The notes beneath the pieces were generated by a model. The model saw only the letters and a program-made list of their open reading frames with translations, had not been told where the DNA came from and did not search any database. Source: Paracoccus thiocyanatus (GTDB lineage: Bacteria > Pseudomonadota > Alphaproteobacteria > Rhodobacterales > Rhodobacteraceae). From it: 64,000 bases of DNA. The translations under genes and the position numbers were made by a program. Positions 1 to 7,877 of the stretch are shown here, piece after piece. Numbering within the stretch: position 1 is the stretch's first letter; each line of letters opens with the position of its first letter. The DNA lies in the NCBI RefSeq assembly GCF_900156255.1, contig NZ_FTMK01000001.1:1-64000 (forward strand), in the 5' to 3' direction.

Positions 1-273
1 TTTCATGTCGGGATCATCGGACAATGCTTTGAAGATACGCTCAAATACTCCCGCGGCACCCCAATCCCGGAAACGGCGGTAGACCGAGTTCCATTTCCCG
101 AACTCCTCCGGAAGATCGCGCCATTGCGCCCCAGTCCGAGCGATCCAGAAAACCGCCTCGAGAAAAAGGCGTGCATCACCGCCCGTTCGGCCGGGATCGG
201 TCTTCTTGCCCAAGCAATGCGGCTCAATCTTCGCCCACTGGCAATCCGTGACGATGTAGCGTTCAACTGGCAT
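1..273 (-). CDS. IS5-family transposase, first frame (orfA), N-terminal part
   Basis: Encodes the N-terminal DUF4096-type region of an IS5/IS427-group transposase, which in this group is expressed with a second frame carrying the DDE catalytic domain. The visible 91 residues start MPVERYIVTDCQW and include GGDARLFLEAVFWIARTG, WRDLPEEFGKW and VYRRFRDW, all characteristic of the family. The frame is open to the window edge, so the protein is cut by the window, not necessarily broken. The start chosen is the ATG at 273, preceded by GGAGG on the minus strand at a good distance. Identity as a transposase is secure from the motif pattern; the exact IS name is not. Confidence 0.88.
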   Translation of the reverse strand, partial: MPVERYIVTDCQWAKIEPHCLGKKTDPGRTGGDARLFLEAVFWIARTGAQWRDLPEEFGKWNSVYRRFRDWGAAGVFERIFKALSDDPDMK

Positions 274-343
274 CCAAACCTCCCGTTTGGAAAGCTTGAA
301 TCAGAAATCAGCTGACAGGGGAATCCTGATACTCAACAGACCC
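1..343 (-). mobile_element. IS5-family (IS427-like) insertion sequence, partial, left end of window
   Basis: Only one end of the element lies in the window. The terminal sequence around 317-343, read on the minus strand, is GGTCTGTTGAGTATCAGG followed by ATTCCCC, typical of the inverted-repeat ends of this IS group, and it abuts a CTAG at 343-346, which fits the short YTAR-type targets known for IS427-like elements. The first transposase frame starts 44 bases inside that end and runs off position 1. The other end and the catalytic frame are outside the window, so intactness cannot be judged. Confidence 0.8.
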
Positions 344-443
344 TAGACCGGCTTGATGACAGCCCGGTGTCATGCGGCGTCCCATCTGGGGAACGCGACG
401 GCAGAACGCGACGACGGGTCGCAATGGCCGCCCCGTGATGTAT

Positions 444-471
444 TTGAACTTTTCGAATCACGCCCTATAAT
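444..471 (+). promoter_or_regulatory. Candidate sigma-70 promoter of proXWV
   Basis: TTGAAC at 444-449 and a perfect TATAAT at 466-471 are separated by 16 bases, about 148 bases before proX. The -35 box lies in an imperfect inverted repeat, ATTTGAA-CTT-TTCGAAT (442-458), that could be a repressor operator. Such a near-consensus promoter is uncommon in this GC-rich window. The rest of the 346-618 gap shows only a short hairpin near 540-559. Confidence 0.6.
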
Positions 472-618
472 ACTGCGCACCGAAATCGGGGCCGCTGGCC
501 CCATTCCCTGCAACAGGGTCGCAACCGACCCGCGGAGGTGATCGGCGTTCGGCGCCGATTGGTTTCGCCCCCCGCGCCGCGTCCCCGTGGTGCGATGAAA
601 TTCCGGAGAGAACGATTT

Positions 619-1614
619 ATGGGCAGATTTCTTGCTTCGACCACGCTTGCCTTTTTCGCGGCGGGCGTCCCCGCATTCGCGGCCGAGGACACATGCGGCA
701 CGATCACCATAGCCGAGATGAACTGGGCCTCGGCGGGGCTGGCGGCTTGGGTCGACAAGATCATCCTGGAAGAAGGTTACGGCTGCGAGGTCGGGCTGGT
801 CGCGGGCGACACCATGCCCACTTTCACCTCGATGAACGAAAAGGGAGAGCCGGACCTGGCGCCCGAGCTTTGGGTGAACGCGGTCAAGGAGCCGCTGGAC
901 CAGGCGGTGGCCGAGGGGCGGATCGTCATCGCCTCGCAGATCCTGTCCGATGGCGGGGTCGAGGGCATCTGGGTCCCGACCTGGCTGGCAGAGGAACATG
1001 ATATCCGCACGCTCAAGGACGCGCTTGCGCATCCCGAGCTGTTCCCCGGCGCCGAGGACGAAAGCAAGGGCGCCTGGTTCAGTTGCCCGTCCGGCTGGGC
1101 CTGCCAGGCGATCAACCGCAACCAGTTCCTGGGTTCGGGCGCTGATGAAAAGGGGTTCGAACTGGTCGATTCGGGCTCGGCCGCGGCGCTGGACGGCTCG
1201 ATCGCGCGGGCGGCGAACCGCAACGAAGGCTGGCTGGGCTATTACTGGGCGCCCACCGCCATCCTGGGCCAGCATGACATGACCCGCCTGGACCTGGAGG
1301 CCGAGTTCGACCGCGAGCGCTGGGATACCTGCATCGTCCAGCCCGACTGCGCCGATCCGCAGGTGACGGAATGGCCGGCCTCGGACGTCTATACCGCCGT
1401 GACCAGCGAGTTCGCGCAAAAGGCCGGCGTGGCGATGGACTATGTCAAGACCCGGTCCTGGAGCAATGACACCGTGAACGGCATGCTGGCCTGGATGGTC
1501 GAGAACCAGGCCAATAACGAAGATGCCGCCTATGAATTCCTGGAGCGGCACGAGGAAATCTGGGCCGACTGGGTTCCTGCGGATGTGGCCGAAAAGGTCA
1601 AGGCGGCGCTCTGA
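619..1614 (+). CDS. proX: Glycine betaine/proline ABC transporter, periplasmic binding protein
   Basis: 331-residue substrate-binding protein of the OpuAC family that captures betaine-type osmoprotectants in the periplasm for ProW/ProV. A Sec signal peptide is visible (MGRFLASTT, hydrophobic LAFFAAGVPAFAA, cleavage near residue 22). The mature part is rich in tryptophan and tyrosine (NWASAGLAAW, GYYWAP), as expected for an aromatic cage that binds quaternary amines, and has six cysteines (for example FSCPSGWAC and DTCIVQPDC) that may form disulfides. The start at 619 was chosen over an in-frame start at 538 because GGAGAG lies just upstream and the signal peptide begins there. First gene of an operon with proW and proV; the substrate is inferred from family and context. 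Confidence 0.9.
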   Translation: MGRFLASTTLAFFAAGVPAFAAEDTCGTITIAEMNWASAGLAAWVDKIILEEGYGCEVGLVAGDTMPTFTSMNEKGEPDLAPELWVNAVKEPLDQAVAEGRIVIASQILSDGGVEGIWVPTWLAEEHDIRTLKDALAHPELFPGAEDESKGAWFSCPSGWACQAINRNQFLGSGADEKGFELVDSGSAAALDGSIARAANRNEGWLGYYWAPTAILGQHDMTRLDLEAEFDRERWDTCIVQPDCADPQVTEWPASDVYTAVTSEFAQKAGVAMDYVKTRSWSNDTVNGMLAWMVENQANNEDAAYEFLERHEEIWADWVPADVAEKVKAAL

Positions 1615-1634
1615 CCTGCGCCTTCGCGCCTGAC

Positions 1635-1663
1635 GGGCAAGATCGCGGGCCGCGGTCTTGCCC
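1635..1663 (+). terminator. Strong stem-loop between proX and proW
   Basis: GGGCAAGATCGCGG (1635-1648) pairs with CCGCGGTCTTGCCC (1650-1663), a 14-base stem with a single T-G wobble and a very tight loop. No U-tract follows, so it is more likely to protect the proX message end or partly attenuate transcription than to terminate it fully. Confidence 0.6.
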
Positions 1664-1689
1664 ATTTCCATTTCCAAAGGACAAAACAC

Positions 1690-2571
1690 ATGGACATGTT
1701 CCGTTTCCCGGAAATGAGCCGAGGGAACCTGCGCGCCATGCGCCAGACGATCGACGGCGCCTTCCGGGATTTCACCCGCGCCTGGGGAGACACGCTGGAA
1801 GCGATATTCGAGCCGCTGCAAGACCTGCTAACGCTGATCGAGAACCTGCTGCTCCGCTCGCCCTGGGCGCTGGTGCTGGTGGTGCTGGCCGCCGGGATCT
1901 GGCTACTTAGCCGAAGCTGGAGGATCGCGCTGGGATCGGTGCTGGCGCTTCTGCTGGTCGGTTATTTCGGCATGTGGGAGGACACGATGCGCACCATCGC
2001 CATGGTCTTGGTCTGCACCCTGATCGCCGTGGTGATGGGCATCCCCGTGGGCATCGTCATGGCGCAGTCGAACCGCGCAAGCGGGCTGGTGACGCCGATC
2101 CTGGACATGATGCAGACCATGCCGAGCTTTGTCTATCTGATCCCGGTGGTGATGATCTTTGGCCTGGGCAAGGTGCCGGGGCTGATCGCCGTGGTGATCT
2201 ATGCCATTCCGCCGGTGATCCGGCTGACCAATCTGGGCATCCGGCAGGTGGCGCCCGACGTGCTGGAGGCGGCCGAGGCCTTTGGCTCGTCCGGCTGGCA
2301 AAAGCTGCGCGACGTGCAACTGCCGCTGGCATTGCCGACGATCATGGCCGGGATCAACCAGACCATCATGATGAGCCTTGCCATGGTCGTCGTCGCCTCG
2401 ATGATCGGGGTGCGGGGCCTGGGCCAGCCGGTGCTTCAGGCGATCAACCAGCAATATTTCACCATGGGGGTGATGAACGGCCTGGCCATCGTCGCGATCG
2501 CCATCATCATGGACCGCACCACGCAGGCCTATGGCAAGCGGCTGCAAAAGCACACGGAGGCCGGCAGATGA
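1690..2571 (+). CDS. proW: Glycine betaine/proline ABC transporter, permease
   Basis: 293-residue inner-membrane permease of the ProW/OpuAB type. After a cytoplasmic-looking N-terminal region of about 45 residues there are several hydrophobic helices, and the ABC-permease coupling (EAA) motif is clear: EAAEAFGSSGW followed by LPLALPTIMAG. This loop contacts the ATPase ProV. The start at 1690 has AAAGGA upstream. It lies 75 bases after proX, behind the stem-loop at 1635-1663, and its stop overlaps the proV start (ATGA at 2568-2571), so proW and proV are probably translationally coupled. Confidence 0.92.
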   Translation: MDMFRFPEMSRGNLRAMRQTIDGAFRDFTRAWGDTLEAIFEPLQDLLTLIENLLLRSPWALVLVVLAAGIWLLSRSWRIALGSVLALLLVGYFGMWEDTMRTIAMVLVCTLIAVVMGIPVGIVMAQSNRASGLVTPILDMMQTMPSFVYLIPVVMIFGLGKVPGLIAVVIYAIPPVIRLTNLGIRQVAPDVLEAAEAFGSSGWQKLRDVQLPLALPTIMAGINQTIMMSLAMVVVASMIGVRGLGQPVLQAINQQYFTMGVMNGLAIVAIAIIMDRTTQAYGKRLQKHTEAGR

Positions 2572-3611
2572 ACAAGGCGGGCACGCATGACATCGAAATC
2601 CGCGATCTCTACAAGATCTTCGGCCCCGACGCCCATCGCCATATAGATGCGGTCAAGGGCGGGCTGACCAAGGCCGAACTGAACGACCGCCACAACCATG
2701 TGCTGGGCTTGCAGGACATCAACCTGACCATCCCGCATGGCCGCATCACCGTCATCATGGGGCTGTCGGGGTCGGGCAAGTCGACGCTGATCCGCCATAT
2801 CAACGGGCTGATCCGGCCCACGGCGGGGCAGGTGCTTTACGACGGGCTGGACGTGGTGACAATGACCCCGGCGCAGCTACGCGGCTTTCGCCGGCAAAAG
2901 ACTGCGATGGTGTTCCAGAAATTCGCGCTGCTGCCGCATCGCACGGTGCTGCGCAACGTAGCCTACGGGCTGGACATCCGCGGCATCGCCGCGGCCGAAG
3001 AGCGCGCCCGCCACTGGATCGGCCGCGTCGGGCTGGAGGGCTACGAGGACTATTATCCCCGCCAGCTTTCCGGCGGCATGCAGCAGCGCGTGGGCCTGGC
3101 GCGGGCGCTGGCCAATGATGCCGAGATCCTGCTGATGGACGAGGCGTTTTCGGCGCTGGACCCTCTGATCCGCATGGACATGCAGTCGATCCTGCTGGAA
3201 TTGCAGCAGGAATTGCGCAAGACCATCGTCTTCATCACCCATGACCTGGACGAGGCGCTGCGGCTGGGCGACAAGATCGCCGTCTTGCGCGACGGCGCGA
3301 TGGAGCAGGTGGGCAACGGCCAGGATATCGTCCTGCGGCCCGCCAACGCCTATATCGCCGAATTCGTGCGCGAGGTGAACCGCGGCCGCATCATCGAGGC
3401 GCGCACCATCGCCGCGCCCGCCACCGGCGAGCGGTTGCCCGAGTTTACCGTTAAGGCGCGCTCCAAGCTTGACCTTGTGGCGCGCCGCATGACCAAGGCC
3501 GGGGTGTCCCACGCGCAGGTGCGCGACGGCGAAGTGCTGGTCGGCATCATCGACCTGCCGTCGATCCTGGAGGCGATGGTCAACCCCGCCGACGCCGCAA
3601 GCGACGACTGA
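2568..3611 (+). CDS. proV: Glycine betaine/proline ABC transporter, ATP-binding protein
   Basis: 347-residue ATPase that powers betaine import. It has the ProV-type N-terminal extension before the ABC core (KGGLTKAELNDRHNHVLGLQD), Walker A GLSGSGKS (residues 65-72), the signature LSGGMQQR (167-174) and Walker B ILLMDE (187-192). The C-terminal 80 residues are short compared with E. coli ProV and look like one degenerate CBS-type segment rather than a full CBS pair, so ionic-strength sensing may differ; that is inference. The start at 2568 overlaps the proW stop. It is followed by a good terminator. Confidence 0.93.
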   Translation: MNKAGTHDIEIRDLYKIFGPDAHRHIDAVKGGLTKAELNDRHNHVLGLQDINLTIPHGRITVIMGLSGSGKSTLIRHINGLIRPTAGQVLYDGLDVVTMTPAQLRGFRRQKTAMVFQKFALLPHRTVLRNVAYGLDIRGIAAAEERARHWIGRVGLEGYEDYYPRQLSGGMQQRVGLARALANDAEILLMDEAFSALDPLIRMDMQSILLELQQELRKTIVFITHDLDEALRLGDKIAVLRDGAMEQVGNGQDIVLRPANAYIAEFVREVNRGRIIEARTIAAPATGERLPEFTVKARSKLDLVARRMTKAGVSHAQVRDGEVLVGIIDLPSILEAMVNPADAASDD

Positions 3612-3617
3612 ACCGCG

Positions 3618-3653
3618 CAAGGGGGCTTTCGGCAAGGTCCGAAGGCCCCTTTC
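3618..3653 (+). terminator. Rho-independent terminator of proXWV
   Basis: AAGGGGGCTTTCGG pairs with CCGAAGGCCCCTTT around a short loop (CAAGGT), ending in TTT and starting a few bases after the proV stop. The A-rich start and T-rich end would also let it serve the convergent gene on the other strand. Confidence 0.8.
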
Positions 3654-3695
3654 GTCCCTGGCAGGCGGCGGGGCGGCGGCGGTCCTTCATGCGTC

Positions 3696-4229
3696 CTAGC
3701 GGGGCGCGGCATAGACCGCGGCCCAGAACCGGGTGCGGCCGTCCGCGCCGGTGGCATAGCCGATGCCGAACTGCCGGACCTGGGGGATCAGGATATTGGC
3801 CAGATGGCCACCGGAACTGTTCCATTCCCGCAGCACCTGCCCGGCGTCATAGGGACCGGCGGCGATGTTTTCGGCAGTGATGCGCGGCGCATATCCCAGC
3901 GCCTTGATCCTTTGCGCCGGGCCGCTGCTGCGGCTGCCGGCATGGGTCATGCGCCCGCGCTGCGCCATGTCGCAGGCATGCGCGGCCGCCGCGCGCGACA
4001 GCAGCGCATTGGCGCTGACCGGGGAAAGCCCGGCCTGCGCCCGCGCCCGGTTCGTCGCGGCCACGCCCAGGGCGATGACCTGGGCGCTTGGCGCCTCGCA
4101 ATCGACGCGGCCGGGCGGCGCGGCCTGCACGTCGTCGGGCCCGCCCTGCGGCGTCGGTGCCGCGCAGGCGGCCAGCATCATGCAGGCGGCCAGGGCGGCC
4201 CGCGGCCCGTTCCAAACTTCATGCGACAT
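3696..4229 (-). CDS. CAP/SCP-domain lipoprotein
   Basis: 177-residue cysteine-rich secretory/SCP-like (CAP) domain protein of unknown substrate. The N-terminus has a lipoprotein-type signal with LAAC at residues 13-16 and again at 19-22, so it is probably anchored to a membrane on the periplasmic side. CAP family features are visible: HACDMAQRG, MTHAG, AENIA, and W-x-S-x-GH followed by NIL. Bacterial members are known mostly by fold; function here is not established. The start was set at the ATG at 4229, with AGGAG upstream on the minus strand, not at longer in-frame starts which would remove the signal peptide from the N-terminus. It is divergent from the hydrolase at 4507 and converges on the proV terminator. 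Confidence 0.82.
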   Translation of the reverse strand: MSHEVWNGPRAALAACMMLAACAAPTPQGGPDDVQAAPPGRVDCEAPSAQVIALGVAATNRARAQAGLSPVSANALLSRAAAAHACDMAQRGRMTHAGSRSSGPAQRIKALGYAPRITAENIAAGPYDAGQVLREWNSSGGHLANILIPQVRQFGIGYATGADGRTRFWAAVYAAPR

Positions 4230-4263
4230 CGTCCATCTCCTGATCTGGTGGATTGCGCCGACG

Positions 4264-4291
4264 GCGGAACTGAAAACGCGGAACTGAAAAC
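4264..4291. repeat. Perfect tandem direct repeat, 2 x 14 bp, in a divergent promoter region
   Basis: GCGGAACTGAAAAC occurs twice head to tail (4264-4277 and 4278-4291), 35-62 bases upstream of the CAP lipoprotein start. Two helical-turn-scale direct repeats at this position are what response-regulator dimers often bind. The rest of the 4230-4506 gap shows no convincing promoter. Confidence 0.75.
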
Positions 4292-4506
4292 CCCAGGGCG
4301 TCGCGTCCCGGAACCGGGTGCGTCGGCCGCGCGGCGCGTCTGGTTGCGGCCGATGCGGGGCTGCGATTTCCCTGCACGTCATGCGTGCGCAACCCCTGCC
4401 GGCGCGCATTGTTCCGAAACGCCGCCCGCCGCGCCCAGGAACAAAGCCGCGGCCTGGCGGTTCACCGCTGCCCCTGCAAGGCCATGAAACCATGAAGGAC
4501 GCGCCG

Positions 4507-5385
4507 ATGACCACGCAGATCAAGCTTGATGATGCCTGCCTTGCCCCGGTCGAGGATGGCGGGGACGGCACCAACGGCCTGGCCGAAGATCTGGCCTGCC
4601 TGCGCCTGTCCATCGTGAACTGCCTGTTCTACGGCAGGCCCGGCAGCGATGGCTGGGTGCTGATCGACACCGGCCTGGCCAGTTCGGCCGGGACCATACG
4701 CGACCGGGCCAGCCGCCGCTATGGCGACGCGCGGCCGGCGGCGATCATCCTGACGCATGGGCATTTCGACCATGTCGGCTCGGCCGCGGCGCTGGCCGAG
4801 GAATGGGACGTGCCGATCTATGCCCATATGCTGGAGCGGCCCTATCTGGACGGCACCGCCGCCTATCCGCCGGCCGACCCCTGGGTCGGCGGCGGTCTGA
4901 TGACGATATTGTCGCCGCTTTATCCCACCGGGCCGGTCGATCTGGGCGCCCGGCTTAGGCCGCTGCCCCAGGATGGCTCGGTTCCCGCGATGCCAGAATG
5001 GCGCTGGCTGCACACGCCGGGCCATGCGCCGGGCCATGTCTCGCTGTGGCGCGAGCGCGACGGCGTGCTGGCGGCCGGCGACGCGGTCATCGCGACCGGC
5101 CAGGAATCCGCCTATGAGGTGATGGTCCAGCAGCCCGAGATGCACGGCCCGCCGCGCTATTTCACCCCCGACTGGGCGGCGGCGCACCGCTCGGTGCAGC
5201 TTTTGGCCGCGCTGGGGCCGCAGCTTCTTGTCACCGGCCACGGCCCGGCGCTGGCGGGGCAGGGGATGGGCCGGGCGCTGTTCCGGCTGGCGCGCGATTT
5301 CGAAGACATCGCCGTGCCGCGGGGCGGCCGCTATGTCCGCGACCCGGCCACGGCCGAAAACGGCAGCGCCTATCGGCAGCCATAG
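4507..5385 (+). CDS. Metallo-beta-lactamase-fold hydrolase
   Basis: 292-residue MBL-fold metal hydrolase, cytoplasmic by lack of a signal peptide. The zinc-binding signature HGHFDH is at residues 84-89 (H84, H86, D88, H89), followed by HTPGHAPGH, GDAVI and TGHGP in the order expected for the fold. The substrate cannot be read from sequence; glyoxalase-II-like, lactonase-like and other thioester or ester hydrolases share this layout. The start at 4507 is preferred over 4492 because AAGGA sits seven bases upstream. The next gene follows after 46 bases on the same strand, so they may be co-transcribed. Confidence 0.85.
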   Translation: MTTQIKLDDACLAPVEDGGDGTNGLAEDLACLRLSIVNCLFYGRPGSDGWVLIDTGLASSAGTIRDRASRRYGDARPAAIILTHGHFDHVGSAAALAEEWDVPIYAHMLERPYLDGTAAYPPADPWVGGGLMTILSPLYPTGPVDLGARLRPLPQDGSVPAMPEWRWLHTPGHAPGHVSLWRERDGVLAAGDAVIATGQESAYEVMVQQPEMHGPPRYFTPDWAAAHRSVQLLAALGPQLLVTGHGPALAGQGMGRALFRLARDFEDIAVPRGGRYVRDPATAENGSAYRQP

Positions 5386-5431
5386 CAAGGGAAGGATCCG
5401 CGATGAAGCGCGCAGCGACGGGGGGTTGGCG

Positions 5432-6724
5432 ATGACGACCGTCATGGTCACCGGGGCGACGGGGCTGATCGGGCAAAGCGTCTGCGCCCGGCTGGCGGCC
5501 CAGGGGCATCGCGTGATCGGCGTCAGCCGCAGCGCCCGCCGCACCGGCTTTGGCGCGGTATCGGACTGGCTGCGCGTCGATTTCGCCCAGGCCACCGACC
5601 CCCAGGTCTGGCTGCCGCATCTGCGCGGGATCGACGCGGTGGTCAATTGCGTCGGCGTCTTGCAGGACAACCCGCGCGAAGATACCGGCACCGCGCACGC
5701 GACCGGGGCCGAGGCGCTGTTTCGCGCCTGCGCCATGGCCGGGGTCGGCCGGGTCGTGCATTTCTCGGCCATCGGGGTCGAACGGCATCAGGCATCGGCC
5801 TTTTCGGCCAGCAAGCTTGCCGGCGACCGGGCGCTGGCGGGGCTGGACCTGGATTGGGTCATCCTGCGCCCCTCGGTGGTGCTGGGCGGTCCGGCCTATG
5901 GCGCCAGCGCGCTGATCCGCGGCCTTGCCGCGCTGCCGGTGGTGCCGATCATGCCCGGCACCGGCCCCTTGCAGGTCGTGGCGTTGGAGGATGTGGCCGA
6001 CACCGTCGCCTTTTTCCTGCGCCCCGACGCGCCTGCCAGGATGGCGCTGGACCTGGCGGGGCCGGAACGGCTGTCTTTCGACAAGGTGGTCGCGCTTCAC
6101 CGCGCCTGGCTTGGCTGGAAACCGGCGCGCCGCCTGGCCTTGCCGGGCTGGGTCGCGGCGCTGCTTTATCGGCTGGGCGACATGGTTGCCCGGCTGGGCT
6201 GGCGGCCGCCGCTGCGCAGCACCGCCCGGCGCGAGATCGCCCATGGCGCCATCGGCGATCCGGCACCCTGGCGCCAGGCGACCGGGATCGCGCCGCGCAG
6301 CCTGGCCCAGGCGCTTGCCCAAAGGCCCGCCTCGGTCCAGGAACGCTGGTTTGCGCGGCTGTATTTCCTCAAGCCCGTGCTGTTCGTGGTGCTGGTGCTG
6401 TTCTGGACGCTGACCGCCATCATCTCGCTGACCACCGGGTTCCAGAACGGGCTGGACCTGATGCACCGCGCCGAGACGGGGGCGCTGGCCGGGCCGGGCG
6501 TCGTGGCCGGGGCGCTTGCCGATCTGGCCATCGGGCTTGCCATCGCCTGGCGCGGGACGACGCGGCGTGGCCTGTGGGCGGCCATCGGGCTTTCATGCTT
6601 CTACATCGTCGCCGGCACGCTGCTGCTGCCGGAATTGTGGAACGAGCCGCTTGGCCCCTTGCTGAAGATCTGGCCGATCCTGGTCGCGCATTTCATGGCG
6701 CTTGCCATCCTGGACGAACGCTGA
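5432..6724 (+). CDS. SDR-type NAD(P)-binding protein fused to a DoxX-like membrane domain
   Basis: 430 residues in two parts. The N-terminal 300 or so residues are an atypical short-chain dehydrogenase/epimerase domain starting with the dinucleotide-binding TGATGLIG (residues 7-14), with NCVGVLQDNPRED and a substrate-binding segment like NmrA/complex-I-assembly (NDUFA9-type) proteins. The C-terminal 120 residues contain about four hydrophobic helices of the DoxX-like type (FLKPVLFVVLVLFW, GVVAGALADLAIGLAIAW). The domain pair is known in proteobacteria as SDR oxidoreductases with a DoxX-like tail; no reaction has been assigned to it as far as I know. Its stop overlaps the next start, and that neighbour is also a membrane protein, which suggests a complex. 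Confidence 0.82.
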   Translation: MTTVMVTGATGLIGQSVCARLAAQGHRVIGVSRSARRTGFGAVSDWLRVDFAQATDPQVWLPHLRGIDAVVNCVGVLQDNPREDTGTAHATGAEALFRACAMAGVGRVVHFSAIGVERHQASAFSASKLAGDRALAGLDLDWVILRPSVVLGGPAYGASALIRGLAALPVVPIMPGTGPLQVVALEDVADTVAFFLRPDAPARMALDLAGPERLSFDKVVALHRAWLGWKPARRLALPGWVAALLYRLGDMVARLGWRPPLRSTARREIAHGAIGDPAPWRQATGIAPRSLAQALAQRPASVQERWFARLYFLKPVLFVVLVLFWTLTAIISLTTGFQNGLDLMHRAETGALAGPGVVAGALADLAIGLAIAWRGTTRRGLWAAIGLSCFYIVAGTLLLPELWNEPLGPLLKIWPILVAHFMALAILDER

Positions 6725-7197
6725 TGCTGTATTATGCGCTGAAATACCTGCATATCATCGGCGCCTCGGTGCTGCTGGGGACGGGGGCGGGCATCGCCTT
6801 CTTCATGCTCTTGGCGCATTTGTCGGGCCGGGTGGCGCTGATTGCGGGCGTGGCGCGGATCGTGGTGATCGCCGATTTCCTGTTCACCGCCACGGCGGTC
6901 GTGGCGCAGCCGCTGACCGGGCTGGCGCTGGTCTGGCATCTTGGCTACGCGCTGTCGGACCATTGGATCGTGCTGTCGCTGCTGCTTTACCTGCTGACCG
7001 GCGTCTTCTGGCTGCCGGTGGTCTGGATGCAGATGCAGATGCGCGACCTTGCCCTTGCCGCGCTGGAAAGCGGGCAGGGCCTGCCGCCGCGCTATTTCCG
7101 GCTGTTCTGGACCTGGTTCGTCTTTGGCTTTCCCGCCTTTGCGGCGGTTCTGGGCATCTTCTGGCTGATGATCGCCCGCCCGGCCCAGATCTGGTAG
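6724..7197 (+). CDS. DUF2269-family integral membrane protein
   Basis: 157-residue membrane protein with four predicted helices, beginning MLYYALKYLHIIGASVLLGTG and ending near FPAFAAVLGIFWLMIARP. The pattern matches DUF2269 proteins, which commonly sit next to SDR/DoxX-like genes. Start and preceding stop overlap (TGATG at 6722-6726), so translation is probably coupled with the fused oxidoreductase upstream. Function unknown; the conserved pairing suggests it is the membrane partner of that enzyme, which is inference. Confidence 0.78.
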   Translation: MLYYALKYLHIIGASVLLGTGAGIAFFMLLAHLSGRVALIAGVARIVVIADFLFTATAVVAQPLTGLALVWHLGYALSDHWIVLSLLLYLLTGVFWLPVVWMQMQMRDLALAALESGQGLPPRYFRLFWTWFVFGFPAFAAVLGIFWLMIARPAQIW

Positions 7198-7304
7198 GAC
7201 GGCGCGCTTTTTTGGCGGATGCGGGAACATTCGGGCCGGGCCTTGGTTGTCCGCACCCAGCCGTCGCCGGCGGCTGTGATCTATCCGTGACACAGGAGGA
7301 CAGC

Positions 7305-7817
7305 ATGGCAGATCGTTGGAGGGATGAAGACCGCAATCGCTGGAATCGGGACGATGCCGGTCGCGATTACGGGCGCGGCAGCTATGGCCAGGCGCGCTAT
7401 GGCCGCGACGACGACCGCAGCAGCTATGGCAGCGGCGATTATGGCCGGACGGACCGCTATGGCGATTACGGGCGCGGTGCCTATGGCACCCCCTATGGGG
7501 ATTATTCCGGCAGGTCGCGCGGCTATGACGACGATTACGCCGCGCGCGATTTCCGGCGCGACCAGGGCTATGGCCGGGGCGATTACGACCGCTCGGACCG
7601 GCGCGGCTGGCAAGGCGATCGCGACCGCGGCGAGCGCGACTGGATGGACCGCGCCGGGGACGAGGTGTCCTCGTGGTTCGGCGACGAGGATGCCGAGCGC
7701 CGCCGCCGCATGGACCAGGCCCGCGATGATGCCGACCGCAGCCGCCGCGACTATGACCGCCTGGATGACCGCATGGGCGGAACCTGGCGCAATCGGTCGC
7801 GCGGCGACTACTGGTAA
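7305..7817 (+). CDS. Low-complexity Arg/Asp/Gly/Tyr-rich protein with SWFGD motif
   Basis: 170 residues dominated by R, D, G, Y and S. The N-terminal two thirds repeat YG-G-x-YGR/YGRD-type units with no hydrophobic core. The C-terminal part has a conserved-looking block, DEVSSWFGDEDAERRRRMD (residues 125-143), then a highly charged tail. Similar SWFGD segments occur in alphaproteobacterial BON-domain proteins, but no BON domain is visible here. It is probably intrinsically disordered; a role in stress, nucleic-acid binding or condensate formation is speculation. Translation signals are strong (AGGAGGA, four bases before ATG) and the gene has its own terminator at 7844-7877. A GGAAC-N16-GGTT element at 7224-7248 resembles an ECF-sigma promoter but is weak evidence. 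Confidence 0.75.
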   Translation: MADRWRDEDRNRWNRDDAGRDYGRGSYGQARYGRDDDRSSYGSGDYGRTDRYGDYGRGAYGTPYGDYSGRSRGYDDDYAARDFRRDQGYGRGDYDRSDRRGWQGDRDRGERDWMDRAGDEVSSWFGDEDAERRRRMDQARDDADRSRRDYDRLDDRMGGTWRNRSRGDYW

Positions 7818-7843
7818 GGCGTCCGAAACGCTGTCGGCCCTGC

Positions 7844-7877
7844 GCCGGACCCGCCCCCGCGGCGGGTCCGGCTTTTT
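7844..7877 (+). terminator. Rho-independent terminator after the SWFGD protein
   Basis: A perfect 12-base stem (GCCGGACCCGCC / GGCGGGTCCGGC) with a five-base loop is followed by TTTTT. It starts 26 bases after the stop codon of the gene at 7305-7817. This is the strongest terminator in the window. Confidence 0.92.

Noticed and set aside
370..1821. 483-residue minus-strand reading frame opposite proX
   Set aside because: Antisense shadow typical of high-GC codon bias: His/Arg/Gly-rich, no ribosome-binding site, and it covers a clear proX gene.
7224..7248. EcfG-like promoter (GGAAC-N16-GGTT) before the SWFGD protein
   Set aside because: Only two short boxes match, and as I recall most Rhodobacterales lack the EcfG general stress system; kept as a remark, not a feature.
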